Source of the DNA: Panopea generosa
Lineage: Eukaryota > Mollusca > Bivalvia > Adapedonta > Hiatellidae
DNA: 64,000 nucleotides
NCBI GenBank assembly: GCA_029582155.1
Contig: CM055899.1
Location: forward strand, 73,836,886-73,900,885
Direction of reading: 5' to 3'
The first letter of the stretch is position 1; the number at the start of each line of letters is the position of its first letter. Shown here in pieces: positions 1 through 11,770 of the stretch. The notes below the pieces were generated by a model. That model ran no database searches. It was not told where the DNA came from and saw nothing but the letters and a program-made list of their open reading frames with translations. The position numbers and the translations under genes are program-made.

Positions 1-150
1 AGTTCACACACACAAGACTAAATTATTCAATATTTGATGATTAAAAACAAATAACCCAATTCGACAAGATCATGACTTGTACGAGATATTGTGGTTATAT
101 AATTTGTGTAAGTTTCGATCAAGAAGTGTAAAAGTAAACTATTAATCTTA

Positions 151-568
151 TTTGGCCAGTTCAGGGACATGTCTGGAGTATGCTGGCATGTATGCATTTA
201 TAACCGCTTCGTATGTTTGATGAAGACCAGGCGAATACAGGTAATATCATCATGCTCAAACATACAGCCGTCATTCATTCATTGCACGGTGTTGTTTTAT
301 GTATGTATATATCAGCCAGCAAGCGACACAATCATTTCTCGTATAAAAAAAATCTGATTTGGCCAGTTCAGGGACATGTCTGGAGTATGCTGGCATGTAT
401 GCATGTATAACCGCTTCTTATGTTTGATGAAGAACAGGCGAATACAGGTAATATCTTCATGCTCAAACATACAGCCGTCATTAATTCATTGCACGGTGTT
501 ATTTTATGTATGTATATATCAGCCAGCAAGCGATACAACCATTCCTAAAAATAGTTCCTGTATAAAAA
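151..568. repeat. 207-bp direct tandem duplication, two copies
   Basis: A unit beginning TTTGGCCAGTTCAGGGACAT starts at 151 and again at 358, so the period is 207 bp. The second copy differs by scattered substitutions and diverges near 568. Short frames run through both copies but are not conserved as protein. Function unknown. Confidence 0.85.
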
Positions 569-2106
569 ACGAAACAAATATACAAATGTTTTCGTGACTT
601 CTCATGGTCTTCGGTGCATTTATAAATGCCGAAACATCTCTTATACATGAATAAATCGTGTTTAAATCTAAATTTACTGATTAGTTATTCTGATATGCAA
701 ATTAGCTGCTTCACTGACGAAAATTATCGTAAATTCCCGATTCAATCGTATTTACTCTGCAAATTACGTCATCATTTAGTATTAGAACAGTCGCTAGAAA
801 TATGCAAATATATAAATGCATATTGATAATACCTATTTTTTTTTATAAATTAAAGTAGTTTGTGAAGCACTATAGAAAAAACGCTGCCAGTGAAATGAAA
901 CTTGAATATATATATTTTTTTTATATATAACTCTTGTTTTGGGATTAGAACTCAGATCGACCGAACTACAATACGCAGATATGATATGCACTATACTATG
1001 TAGGAATACAACAAGATCAGCAGTATAAATCTAAGTTGAAACTTAATCGCTTACCAGGATTTAACCGATGACGCCTGGAAACTTCCGGACGTTTACGGAT
1101 ATAACTACTAAAGCATTAACGTTATTCCACGATTCATGTCATAAGCAAATATGGGCAATAATTATGATTTAAATGCGAATTTGTTTAACGATAAACAACG
1201 TTATTTTGCAACAGATCTAGACAGTCACACTTTATACTAAGTATTACAATTGTACAATAGATTTTTTTTATTTGAAAGGACATGCAACCTGGTTATGTCG
1301 CTTTAAATACCGAGGTACTGAACATCAATTGACTTGACGTTGTCACAAGTTAACGATGTTTAAATAAATTCTATATTGTATTTACTAAAACAAACAATGC
1401 CAAGTGGGCAGTGAACGATATTCTATCCCGCGTCAGGTCCATTGAAGCAACGTTCCGCTGTTTCCGGAATATGTTTGGTTTAATGAAATGATACATACTG
1501 ATCAGCTGTATCAAAGACTTGAAATATGATACAAGAAGCTTCCTCGTTTGGCGCTCCGCATGAGGATTGTTCCTGGTCTGGTTGGCGAGGCATCAGCATA
1601 CTGTCACTGGGTGGGTATCATTACATGTGTCACCGGCATGATACTCCAATGTGGCAGCGCACAGATGACTGTCTCAAGTAGTTACCGTCGCGATTTGACT
1701 GAGCAATTACTGAAAGCGACGCTAAACAGTATAAAAGTCAAGATTGATGTAGATCCTGTATATAATACGGGTGCTAAAATCCACACGATGTCTTATATTT
1801 GCAATTTTTGACGATTCAAGGGACACAACATTAACAATCGTCCGATCTGGCCGGCTCGTTGATTTGTCCAAAATATTATGATTTAATATATAACTTGTAA
1901 AATAAATGTTTGGTTTATGTAAACTGAAAACTGATGGTACTATAATGCACATAATGACGAATATTGACATTCTTTACGATGTTATTGTCCTAACTGCCGA
2001 ATGAACATTCAGTGAAACAAAGAGATGTTACACTACCTGCCATGTCAAAGCTCAAACATCACCCAACCCATTTTGCTAGTTCAAAGACTTGGCCGAGGTA
2101 TATTGG
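569..2106. other. No recognised feature
   Basis: AT-rich sequence. An open frame at 1548-1811 (+) gives 87 residues with no motif I recognise and uses a TTG start. I see no RNA gene, repeat or transposon end. Confidence 0.5.
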
Positions 2107-2382
2107 ATGATTGTTTAGCGTCATTTTGTTTTGTTGATGGCTAGCAGACGATCAGTTAACATTAACACTCTTTCCTGGGATTCAGGAAGGTTTACCGCTA
2201 CTCGAAGTACATCCATAAACGTAAGTAACTTTTAACTTTCCCCACTTGAATCAGAGGTGAGAGACGAACAATAAGGAGACCCAATGTCGCATATCAATCA
2301 TCACGGAGATTTTGGTCGGGTGGGGATTCGAACAAGCGACCCTTCTATTGATAGTCAGACGACTGAGCTTATCGGGCCCGGA
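2107..2382 (-). mobile_element. tRNA-derived SINE, family A, copy 1
   Basis: Read on the minus strand, this starts with a tRNA-like head: CCGGGCCCGATAAGCTCAGT gives an A box, followed about 40 nt later by the B-box-like TGTTCGAATCCCC. The body contains the block ACTTGAATCAGAGGTGAGAG (plus-strand reading) and ends near a conserved GTTTAGCGTCATTTT block. The same order of blocks recurs at 7328-7601, 25861-26110 and 55494-56061, which shows a dispersed Pol III-type retroposon rather than a tRNA gene. Confidence 0.75.
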
Positions 2383-3479
2383 TGACCGAAGTATAACACG
2401 GTTGTTCATTTGTATAACTGAATGCAAGTGAATGTCCAGTGAAGTTGTCGTACATAAGAGAGACCACAAACGATCAGACAAGAATCAGAAAATATCAACT
2501 CGGGCCTTCGATTCATGTGAGCTAAAACAGACTTGGGTTGAAGTCAGCGGTGTTTTCATTTTTCAAAAACGAAAAAAGAATCATTTTCATTGTTTCATAT
2601 TATTCTGACAAGCGTTCCTAACAAGAAACTTTAATGTTTGTAAAATTAGAGTGTTAAATACAAACATTTTATTATATGTCGGAAGTTTTGTATATTTATT
2701 AAAGTTTCCATTTAAGTCTCCAACTGTATACAGCATTGAAGTTTTAACGGTGTCGTGTCGTTTTGAATCTAGCATTAATGTTGACAAGGAAACGAAATCA
2801 GCAAAGTATCTTGATAATTAAGTATTAATTTATTTCATATTGCTTATAGTACTGTATACATTAATTATTAACAATATCTGGATCTGCGACCTTAGAATAG
2901 CCTCTTTATTTGGCAGTAGAGGCTTTACTTAGTCAAATGTAACTATATACAGATTATGCAACACTTCCGTAAACGGCAAGACTACGGAATAATAATACAT
3001 ATATATAATAATTGTTCCCATTCTATTCATTTCTATGCAATAAAACTAATGTATTTCGACCATTAAACCACTAAATTAACATCTGTTTATATTTGTACAA
3101 TGACCCTTTAGCGAAGAATTAAAAACTGTACTTGTATATCTCCTACATTTACATATTGTACACTGTTTTCCCCAAAACGTGTTCCAGAAATCGGTAGCTT
3201 TAAAATGTATCTCGTATTTTTCTGTATACTAAAAGGTGATTGAAACATTATAGTTACAAATATAGTGTCTGTGTATCCTAGTGTTACTTATAAACTCATT
3301 TACCTATGGTTACTTGTGTATAATATTTCTAGCTACCCACAAGCCGTTTTACTGCATGCAAAAATACTTATGCCTACTAACACCATGTCTTCAGAGGTTT
3401 CAAACACAATGGTAACAGTAATCTTGGGACCATTCCATACATTCTGTAGGACGCCTTCAAGTCTTATTATATCGGTTTG
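2383..3479. other. No recognised feature
   Basis: AT-rich sequence without a recognisable gene, RNA or repeat boundary. Open frames here are short and lack motifs. Confidence 0.5.
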
Positions 3480-3905
3480 ACGATTTACACGTTGGTGTGT
3501 TTTTAAACAAAGTTTTCCGCTTTTCTTTTTTACTTGATAATTGAAGAAAAAGATCTATTTTCTCCTCAGAGTATAACACGTTTCTCTCTCCTACAGTATC
3601 TGAAAAGACATCTAATTGCATAAGCGGAAATCTGATTTCTCTAATTAAGTCTAGTCCGAAAGCTTCTCTTACGTTGACATCGTTCACATCTTTCTTTTCT
3701 TCTCTGCACTTCTTTTCAGCCCATCTTACACATGCCAGATAAACATCTTATTCCTTTACTTGGAGTTTGTCCGACTCAATTATCAGATGTAAAATATCTT
3801 TCCTGAAGCACACGAACCCTGTAGATTTCAGAACTTCGTTTCTATTCTTGAATATGTAAGCCAGACTTTGCTTTACCAGATCCTGTTCATCAAACGTAAA
3901 TTTGC
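3480..3905 (-). pseudogene. BTB-BACK domain protein relic (BTBD1/2/3/6-like)
   Basis: On the minus strand the translation runs from a segment with VKQSLAYIFKNRNEVLKS through FRKDILHLIIESDKLQVKE, then an in-frame stop, then VYLACVRWAEKKC and LIREIRFPLMQLDVFSD. This order (helical pair, an ESD.L.V.E block, the WAE..C helix, an IRFPLM helix) is the BACK domain that follows the BTB domain in BTBD-type Cullin-3 adaptors. The upstream BTB domain and the downstream PHR-like part are absent, and the frame loses similarity after the FLQL segment near 3540. The TAA between the two halves makes it a relic rather than a gene. Bivalves carry many such genes, so a decayed paralogue is plausible. I am fairly sure of the domain, less sure of the subfamily. 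A spliced gene with a sequencing error is a weaker alternative. Confidence 0.6.
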
Positions 3906-3949
3906 TGAAACTACATTACATGGGGACATTTCCGTGTGTCAAGATCATT

Positions 3950-4212
3950 GTAATTGAAAAAGAGTAAATTGTCTTTTAATAATAATATGCGTTTGAAACA
4001 AGAATTAGTTACTAAGAAATATTGTAAAGTTATTATGCCAAAATTGCACATGTTTGCTTTTTCTAAGTTTAGATGCGGAGCGGCACATTTGAAGATTGAG
4101 ACAGGCAGATATAAAGTTTTATCTCTCATAAGTAGAATTTGTAATATTTGTAAACACTATGTTGAAAATGAGTGTGCTTTTTATTGTCAATTATACGTTG
4201 ATATATAAATAT
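3950..4212 (+). pseudogene. LINE ORF2 C-terminal fragment
   Basis: The frame at 3954-4208 contains FSKFRCGAAHLKIETGRYK followed by ISRICNICKHYVENECAFYC. The pairing of a SKFR.GAHHL.IETGRY block with a CX2C...C zinc-like block is typical of the C-terminus of endonuclease-type LINE ORF2. Two related versions occur in this window, at 11640-11750 (LSAHRFRIETGRYG) and 61240-61450 minus (HIETGRWTKL, then CAICNVYEDE). The fragment stops with a TATATA-rich stretch and lacks RT and endonuclease. Confidence 0.6.
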
Positions 4213-6594
4213 ATATATAAACTCAGATTTACTTTTTACTCAATATGCAATAGTATTATGTTTACCACTTACCATCTAACTATTTCATGTAGTTTCTTTA
4301 TTACCATCTATAACAGTTCATGGTAGTTCAATCAGTATATAATACCAGTGCATTCATTGTTTAGCAACGTCTATTAATTCTCATAGTAGCATGTACAGCC
4401 CTACATATTTCAACGTTATACAGTATAAATATCGACGGACAAATTCTGTAACTATTTACTTTGCAAAACACCGAATTAATTTAACACAATTTAATTACAT
4501 ATGTTACACTTTAAAATGCAGATTTCTAATACTTCATTATAAACACATTATAAACATCTCCTGATATTCCTCGGACTGTATCCTAATAAACAACTTTCAA
4601 TACTGCGAATATGAAATTAAATTCGCCGCCTTCTAGAATGTATATCAACAATTTATACAAAAATATTGCTTATATCTGCTTCTGTCGAACTATAGCTATC
4701 GGATATTTAACTTACTAAATTTCTAGAAAATATTATATAAAATGAACTCATCTAGAAATGACGCACGTAATGGTCAGTTTATGTAAAATCTCTGCCACAA
4801 CGACCCTGCAATGTTGGAATATTCTACTGACAATGATTTAAGCTTCTACACGTTTATTTATACAAGAAATCCACCTGCCACATGTTTATCTTAAAAGCAT
4901 GGACTTAGATTATCATTCAATATCGTACGACTATAAGTGTATAAAAAAGGCTAATGGTAAAATATGATTAGTTTTACAATAATTAATCACTTAACTTTTT
5001 ATCTTTAAAACTTATTACTCATCGATTTTTCATGAAATTAACGTCAAAATGATTTATTCTTTAACCCAAAAAAATGAATATGTAAAATATCTTTAAAATG
5101 TGTTATCTCCATCTAACTGGCGTTACGTTTAATAAACCTACCCTACTTATATACGTCTTTACACTATACATACAATGTTATTAGCTGACACTGATATTAA
5201 GGCCACGTAAACAAACTTATTTTGATATACTAGTGGTAACTCATTTTACAATAGACAAAACTTATGTTTAAGTTTCATTATATGGCATAAGTGCCTTCGT
5301 ATTAAATTATCAAATTAACTATATAAGTAATATAAAAAATCACCCGAACCTACTCTGTTTATTGACGCTTTATTCACAGAATGACAGTTATTTAGATAAA
5401 TTAAAAAACATACGCAATGTAAAACATGAATGTTATTATTAATCAAAAGTATAATAGTTTTTTATAAATTATTGGTCAGGGTCAATTTTTTGCCATTTGT
5501 AAACCAAGCCCGTTGTTAACAATGTTAAGCATTTAATTTTTCATTGAAACTATTAACCACATCATAAAATTATATCATTAACTCGTCTTTTTTATTTGAA
5601 ATGACACCAAAGAAAACACCCTTCCACAAAAAAACGAAACTTTCGCAAGGCTGCAGTACAGACAGCAATTTCACTTGAAGTTTGATGATTGACAAAGAAA
5701 GAACAGTCCGATGACCGCTTGTTCACATCACAACTTTGTACATGAGAACCATGAACGTATATTTTCGGCTGTCCTAAATTGTCCTAAAAGTCGCTTAATT
5801 TCGGCTATATTTTAACTAGTCTACTATGTTTATGTAAAATATATTCTTTATATACAATTATTTGTATAGTGCACACATGCAGTTATGTTTAGTATTTCAA
5901 TATTTCTGGTTTTACAGGCGATGTGATATTTAGATAACTGCATTGGAGTAAAAAAAAGATCAAGAGACTATTGCAAGAACAAAGATCGTAAGTGTGGTTG
6001 AAGACAGATTGTCGAGTGGGTTGAATCCAACAAAAAAGTACGAGTCTTTTTCCAGCCTTTGAAACGCATTAGATCCAACTTTGGCTTTTAAGGTCCAGCG
6101 ATAAAGTCTGACAATGAAACTATTACAAATACCACAGATAATAATACAGTATACGCCACCATAACCATCATTTTATACTTTTTGTGCAGTTCGGCTAAAC
6201 AATATCACTCCACGCATGGATGCGTACGGACGCATCATAGTTTTCTTGCGGCGACTCTGAATGACTATGCGTCATCTCGCGTCACGCCGAGTTTTATGTA
6301 ATGTACAATGTCCACAATACATTCATTTGTCAATGAATTGTAAACATGTAAATATTTTGTTATGTGTGTTATATTGTACGATTTTGACTGCATTACATGT
6401 AATTTATTTTAGATGATATTTATTTAGAGAAGGTAACTACCGTTGTATGGCCGCAGGGAAAGCATTTTTCTCGCTCACTTTTTGCATATACATCCCGTGT
6501 GGTTTTGGCTAAGAATATAATCACTGTCGATCTCTGCAGAGGGGTAGGAATCCTCCGAATGGGTGTCATGTTCATTTTATCATTTTTTGTCATG
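4213..6594. other. No recognised feature
   Basis: More than 2 kb of AT-rich sequence. No open frame with a motif, no tandem array, no tRNA-like boxes that I can support. Confidence 0.5.
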
Positions 6595-6872
6595 GCAAAA
6601 ATAGGATCACTGTGGCTTATGCATGTCGTAAGAAGCGACAAATTGAGTAAAACGATAGAATTTGCTGAAACTCTGCAGTTCTGCAGGTATCAATGTTTTA
6701 GGTTCATTCTGCATATTCATTTGTTGATGTATTTTTTTTAATCTGTATGTTAATTTGTTGTTTTTTGTACATGTAGAGTGAACCTGGAATCTTCCTTCCT
6801 GTTGGCGTCGAATAACCTATAATATGATGGTACGCCGTAAAACCCTATTCATTCATTCATTATTGCATATAC
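6595..6872 (+). mobile_element. Dispersed retroposon-like repeat with (ATTC)n tail, copy 1
   Basis: The block GGCAAAAATAGGATCACTGT, then GCATGTCGTAAGAAGCGAC, GTGAACCTGGAATCTTCC and TGGTACGCCGTAAAACCC is followed by ATTCATTCATTCATT. The same blocks, diverged, occur in the same order at 13030-13275. A common 3' module ending in a simple-repeat tail suggests a SINE-like retroposon. No clear Pol III head is visible in either copy. Confidence 0.5.
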
Positions 6873-7327
6873 GTCCCGTTATGGCAAAAAATAAAATAAC
6901 ATGTTAGTATTATTGCTACAACTATTAATACTATTGATGAGTATCAATTTGATTATGATTATCAATCGAAGTAGAGCACATGTACATGCGTGTACTAACA
7001 CTTATCATTATTTAATTATCATACTCGGAAAGTATTGCAATAGTCTTTGTTGTTTTGCCACGTGTGATAACTGTATAGAAAAGTACAGTACTTTCACTCT
7101 GAACTTGTCAGTATAAAGAATATAAATGTTACCACTGTGTACATGTTGTTTTCAGTTAACATTATCATTATCAAAACACACGTATGTAAATGGAGTGGTA
7201 TAAATGCACATGTAAAATAGAATGACGTTGATCATATTAATTGAATAACAATAACATGCGCGTAATGTAAATGGACATGTATAGTATCTTTGAGTCTGAA
7301 ATAAGGTCTGATTCTCTAGTTTTAATA
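6873..7327. other. No recognised feature
   Basis: AT-rich spacer between two retroposon-like repeats; nothing supported. Confidence 0.5.
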
Positions 7328-7601
7328 TGTTTAGTATATTTGCTATCGAGGGCTTACGCACGATCAGTTAACCTAACCACTCATTCTTGGGATCCTGGGG
7401 CTTTAGCCAATATTCAAGCACACCCATCTCCACAATTAACATATAAATTTCCCACTTGAATCAGCGGTGAGAGACGAATGAAAACAAGAGACCATGTAGT
7501 ATAAATCAATCATCATGGAAACAGTGGCCGGGCAATAATTCAAACTCTTCACCCCTGAATTGATAGTCGGAAGCGCTACCGACTGAGCCAACCGAGTCCG
7601 G
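7328..7601 (-). mobile_element. tRNA-derived SINE, family A, copy 2
   Basis: On the minus strand the head reads GGACTCGGTTGGCTCAGTCG followed by GTAGCGC, an excellent A box. The B box is decayed (GAGTTTGAATTATT). The body carries the family block CCCACTTGAATCAGCGGTGA (plus strand) and the distal CTATCGAGGGCT block. It lies about 0.4 kb before the LINE relic. No target duplication could be defined. Confidence 0.75.
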
Positions 7602-7959
7602 ATATTGTATCGTGTATATATTCTAAAAGGATAGTACGTACATTGGACATGGAGCGTAGACTCAGAAGAGAAATAATTTTAGAGGATCTAACTCTACAGT
7701 TATAAATTCTCTCCATATATACATGTATTTGTATAGGTGCATTTTAGATAGGTCAAGGTCGGAAAAGGTGTGAAAACGGTTTTAAATCCAGGTGAAGAAA
7801 ATTCTAAAACTTTTTGGATTGATAAAATAAGTACAAGTGTTTCAAACTTGAAAAAGTACATATGTGAAGGATTTTATGTGCATTACACTTCTGTAGTGAT
7901 CAAATGGGAAACAATACTATGAGTCCTTCTGGGTACTCGAACCCACATATCCATAACAT
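7602..7959. other. Spacer before the LINE
   Basis: Nothing firmly supported. A GGTACTCGAACCCAC stretch at about 7930-7945 resembles a reverse-oriented tRNA T-arm but has no convincing A box. Confidence 0.4.
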
Positions 7960-7994
7960 GCATACACATGCCCAATTCGTCGCAAGCCGCGATA

Positions 7995-8648
7995 CCTACG
8001 ATACCTGATAGAAACAGTAACAAAGAACTCATGCAGTTTTGAATACCAAGTTTGATGAGGAAAATAAACGATTAGAGAAACTGGACATATTAGAAAAGTG
8101 GGTGAATGACTTTGATGTGAAAATAAGTAGACTGTGGCCTGACCTGGATGTGCGTGTTTCAAAAAACACTGAAAACGTAAAATCACAAAATAAATATCTC
8201 AAAGAAACTTTGACTGACATTCAATCAAAGTCCATGATAGATAATTTGATAATCGGTGGCGTTGATGAACAACTAAATGAAACGGAGGCGACTACTGAAA
8301 TACATGTAAAAATATTTTTCAATATACACCTCAAAATTCTACAAGAAAAAGTTGATGAAATAAAATTTCACCGAGTGCACAGAACCGGTCCGAAAATACC
8401 AAATAGACCAAGGAAAATCGTCGTTGTGTTTAAGGAAACGAGAGACAAAACGTACGTTAAACGTTGCCTGAATGATACTGGTTTATTAATGCACGATCAA
8501 TACCCAGCGGAGGTCGTCGTTAATACCATTCCTTAAAAAAGCAAAGGATGACGGGAAGGAAGCTTACATCCGGTACAATAAGTTGATCGTAAACGGGAGC
8601 GAGTATACGGTAAAATCCCAGCGTAGGAGACAACCGAGGATGGTGTGA
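7995..8648 (+). pseudogene. LINE ORF1, coiled-coil RNA-binding-like protein (broken)
   Basis: The main open part (8039-8536) starts without an ATG and encodes a charged helical region (DEENKRLEKLDILEKWVNDF) suited to a coiled coil, then IQSKSMIDNLIIGGVDE and HRVHRTGPKIPNRPRKIVVV, the pattern of L1-like ORF1 RRM domains. Upstream residues ending NSNKELMQF lie in a different frame, so a one-base shift sits at about 8038. Another shift near 8535 moves the C-terminus (KKAKDDGKEAYIRY ... RRRQPRMV, stop at 8646-8648) into a third frame. The stop nearly touches the start of the endonuclease, as in LINEs with adjoining ORFs. Confidence 0.7.
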
Positions 8649-9582
8649 TAATAATTACATGGAACTGTAATGGACTAACGAAAGAAAAACGAAAAATAGT
8701 GAATTTTCTGATATATTAAGCAATCGTGATATTATATTTCTACCTGAATCTTAGACAAGCAGTAAAAGTAAAATAGAGTTAAAAGGATATAAATCTTATA
8801 TTTGTTACCGCAAATTTAAACATAAAAATGCAAAACGTAGTACAGGCGGTATTGTGTTATTATATAAAGAAATTTTGAATAAAGGCATTAAACTAGTTAG
8901 AAATCACTATGATACAATTATATGGATTAAGCTGGATAAGTATTTTTTCAATATAGAAGCTGACATATATCTGTGTGGGGCCTACATGTGAGTAGAAGGG
9001 CCACCATTGTTTAATAGTATTAATTGTGATTTGTATGAAACGTTGCAAAACGATATGGACGATTTTGATGAACTTGGTATAGTTATTGTGTCCGGTGACA
9101 TGAATGGTCGTGTGGGAAATGAAGCTGACTACCTGGAGCAAGACACCCGGATTAGTGATATAGATAGCAGTGATTTTGAACCCTGTCGAGGACCTCTATT
9201 GATAAAGTGTGTAATTCCCAGGGCACGAAATTATTATGTAAAAGTTAACGGTAAACTTGACCAAGGATCAAGCCTTACGTATTTTTTTAAAACCGGGTCA
9301 AGCGTAATTGATTATCTGTTATTAAATGAGGAGTATTTTAGTTATATAAACAATTTTCAAATACTACATTTTAATGAATTTTCAGTTCATGCACCGTTGA
9401 ATTTTACCCTACATGTCTGCACAAATAAGGATTTTAACAATGAAGCAAAAACCAATAGTTCTGTAAAATTTTCTTGGAACAATGAAGAAAAAGATAATTT
9501 CCGGAGAAAACTTATTTTCAAGTTGCCAGACGTAAATCATATTTTAGATAGGGTTAACCGGCATGACAAGACAAGTGTATAG
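8649..9582 (+). pseudogene. LINE ORF2 apurinic/apyrimidinic endonuclease domain (broken)
   Basis: In successive frames one reads TWNCNGLTKEKRKIVNFL, then DIIFLPES, RSTGGIVLLYKE, and SGDMNGRVGNEADYLEQD in the last long frame (9007-9582), followed by GSSVIDYLLLNEEY and FSVHAPLNFTL. These match the N, E, D-x-N and terminal histidine motifs of exonuclease-endonuclease-phosphatase endonucleases of LINEs. The usual SDH motif is SVH here, so one catalytic aspartate is gone. Stops at about 8717 and 8990 interrupt it. Known family role: target-site nicking for retrotransposition. Confidence 0.75.
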
Positions 9583-11050
9583 ACGCTGTATCTGATTGTG
9601 TAGGCATTATTAACTGTGTAGCTAAACCGTTATTTGGTCGTAATGTAATCAATAAACCAGAGAGTACATTTACAGAATTGTCATATAAAAAGGCGAAGTG
9701 GTTTGATAACGAATGTTTCAATAAAAAGGTATTATATAAAGATGCTTTAAATAAATGCAATGCGTGTAAGAGTAGTGAAAATCGTGAGGATGTTTGTGCT
9801 AAGAGAAAGGACTACAAACGTATATTAAGAAAGAAGAGGAGGATTTACCATTTTAATGACATGAAAACAAAATTAAACAATTGAAAGCGAAAAAAACAAA
9901 AAACTTTTGGAGATTGTTTTCAAAACCAAAGTGTACAAAGGCAGAAAATTAAATGCAAATGATTTCTTACAATATTTTTAAAATTTGACAAACGAAATAA
10001 TTATAGTACATAACAGCGACGCGGAGGATTTCTGCAAGATAAACGATTTTGATAAAAACGACCCTATATTTGAGGAATTAGATACAGTTATAACAGAAGC
10101 GGAAGTGACCGCATGTATAAGATCACTCAAGGCTTATTCTGGAGATTATATATTAAATGAGTATTTTTAAGAAGCCGGCGATATACTGTTATCACATTTG
10201 ACTGAATTATTCAATGCTATCATGGACAATGGGTGTTTTCCAGATAAGTGGACAGAAGGTTTTTAAAAAGGAGATGGGAATGACGTGAACAATTACCGCG
10301 GGATTACATTAGTTAGTTGTATGTCTCAATTATTTACCGCTGTTCTTAACAAAACAATAAACGACTGGTGCGAAAAGTACAGTAAATTATCAGATGCCCA
10401 GTTTGGCTTCAGGAAAGGATTTTCTACGGTAGATGCAATTTTTACACTGCATAGTCTAATTGAACATGTACTTAACAGTGAGAGCGAGTCTATTGCGCTT
10501 TTGTAGATTTAAAAAAGGCGTTTGACTCAGTTTATGGAAACGCGCTATGGTTGAAATTATTCAAGCTTGGGGTGAATGGCAAAATGTTGAGAATAATACG
10601 GTCAAATTTACGAGACAGTGAAATGTTGTGTAAGACATTGTGAGACGTATTCTGACTTTTTCGAAGTAGTCGTTTGATTAAAGCAAGAGGGGACAATTTC
10701 GCCAATCTTGTTTTCTCTATTCATTGAGGACTTATATTATTATATTACAAAATAGTCCAGACAGTGGTCAAAATATAAATGAAGTCACATTGATGCTTTT
10801 GTGTTTTGCAGACGATATGGTCGTGTTTCACCCGAAAAACTACAAAATAGCCTAAATAAACTGTATTCGTATTGTACCAAATGGGGCTTAGAAGTTAATA
10901 TTGCCAAAACTAAAATAGTAGTTTTCAAAAAAAGAGGCGGTTTACTTGAAACCGAGAAATGGACATATGATAATGAAATTGTGGAAGTGGTAAACGATTT
11001 TAGTTACTTTGGAGTAGTTTTTTTAATTAAACAGGGACATTTTTATTGAA
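9583..11050 (+). pseudogene. LINE ORF2 reverse transcriptase region (broken)
   Basis: After a degraded linker (9678-10170), the RT core starts with NNYRGITLVSCMSQLF (from 10285) and AQFGFRKGFSTVDAIF. Near 10506 a frame change leads to DLKKAFDSVYGNALW, then FADDMVVF around 10800 in a frame different from the longest open frame there. The thumb-like EKLQNSLNKLYSYCTKWGL and NIAKTKIVVF segments follow. Fingers, palm and thumb order is correct. At least three frame changes separate them, so no active enzyme is encoded. Confidence 0.75.
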
Positions 11051-11408
11051 TCAACAAAACTTCGCTGGCAAGGGACTTAGAGCTACAGGAGTGCTGATAC
11101 ATAATGTTAAAAAATTTGATTTTACTCCAAAAACATTGTGTCATCTGTTCGACTCGTTCGTTACGTCCATTTTAATTTATGCTTGTGAAGTTTGGGGAAA
11201 CACTAATTCAAACCATTAGAGAGAATACATTTAAAATTTTGTAAAAAGATATTAAATGTTAAAATGTCGACAAGTAACGATGGCGTATATGGAGAATTGG
11301 CTTGTTACCCAATATATATTAACCGTTGGGTAAGAATAATTACGTATTGGTTTTAATTGTTATATACAAACAATTGTGTTTTGAAAACGACATATACTGT
11401 TTCCTTAA

Positions 11409-11750
11409 TTGATTGCTCCAAAAATAAGAAGTATTGGGCGTATAGCGTTAAATATTTGTTATACAAACACGGATTTGGATACGTCTGGGAAAATCCAGTG
11501 CTCGAAAATCCAAAGGCTTTTATTTCCATTTTTAAAAAAATACTTATTGATAACTTCATGCAAAACTTTATGTAAAAAAGTGAAAACGAAGTTTGAATAT
11601 GAGCCATATCTGAATATTACAAAATATAGGAAGTACAGAAGTGGTATCACACAATTACGTTTATCAGCACATAGATTTCGCATTGAAACTGGACGATATG
11701 GCATTAATTGCAACACTAGCTTAACTTCGCTAGTTTTATTTGAATGTTAA
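11409..11750 (+). pseudogene. LINE ORF2 C-terminal domain
   Basis: The 113-residue frame ends with KYRKYRSGITQLRLSAHRF followed by RIETGRYG, the block that precedes the zinc-like region in related LINEs. The zinc-like cysteines expected next are not open here. It continues the LINE at 7960 and gives its approximate 3' limit. Confidence 0.6.
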
Positions 11751-11770
11751 TCAATTCTCTAATATGAATT

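Larger units (their letters stand above)
7960..11770 (+). mobile_element. Near full-length, inactive LINE (ORF1 + APE/RT ORF2)
   Basis: The parts lie in canonical order on one strand: a coiled-coil ORF1 (to 8648), then an APE-type endonuclease, RT core and C-terminal IETGRYG domain of ORF2 (8649-11750). Every domain is broken by several frameshifts and stops, so the copy is dead. The RT has NYRGITLVSC and FADDMV motifs. The clade cannot be set by eye. The 3' boundary is approximate because no clear tail or target duplication is visible. Confidence 0.85.
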
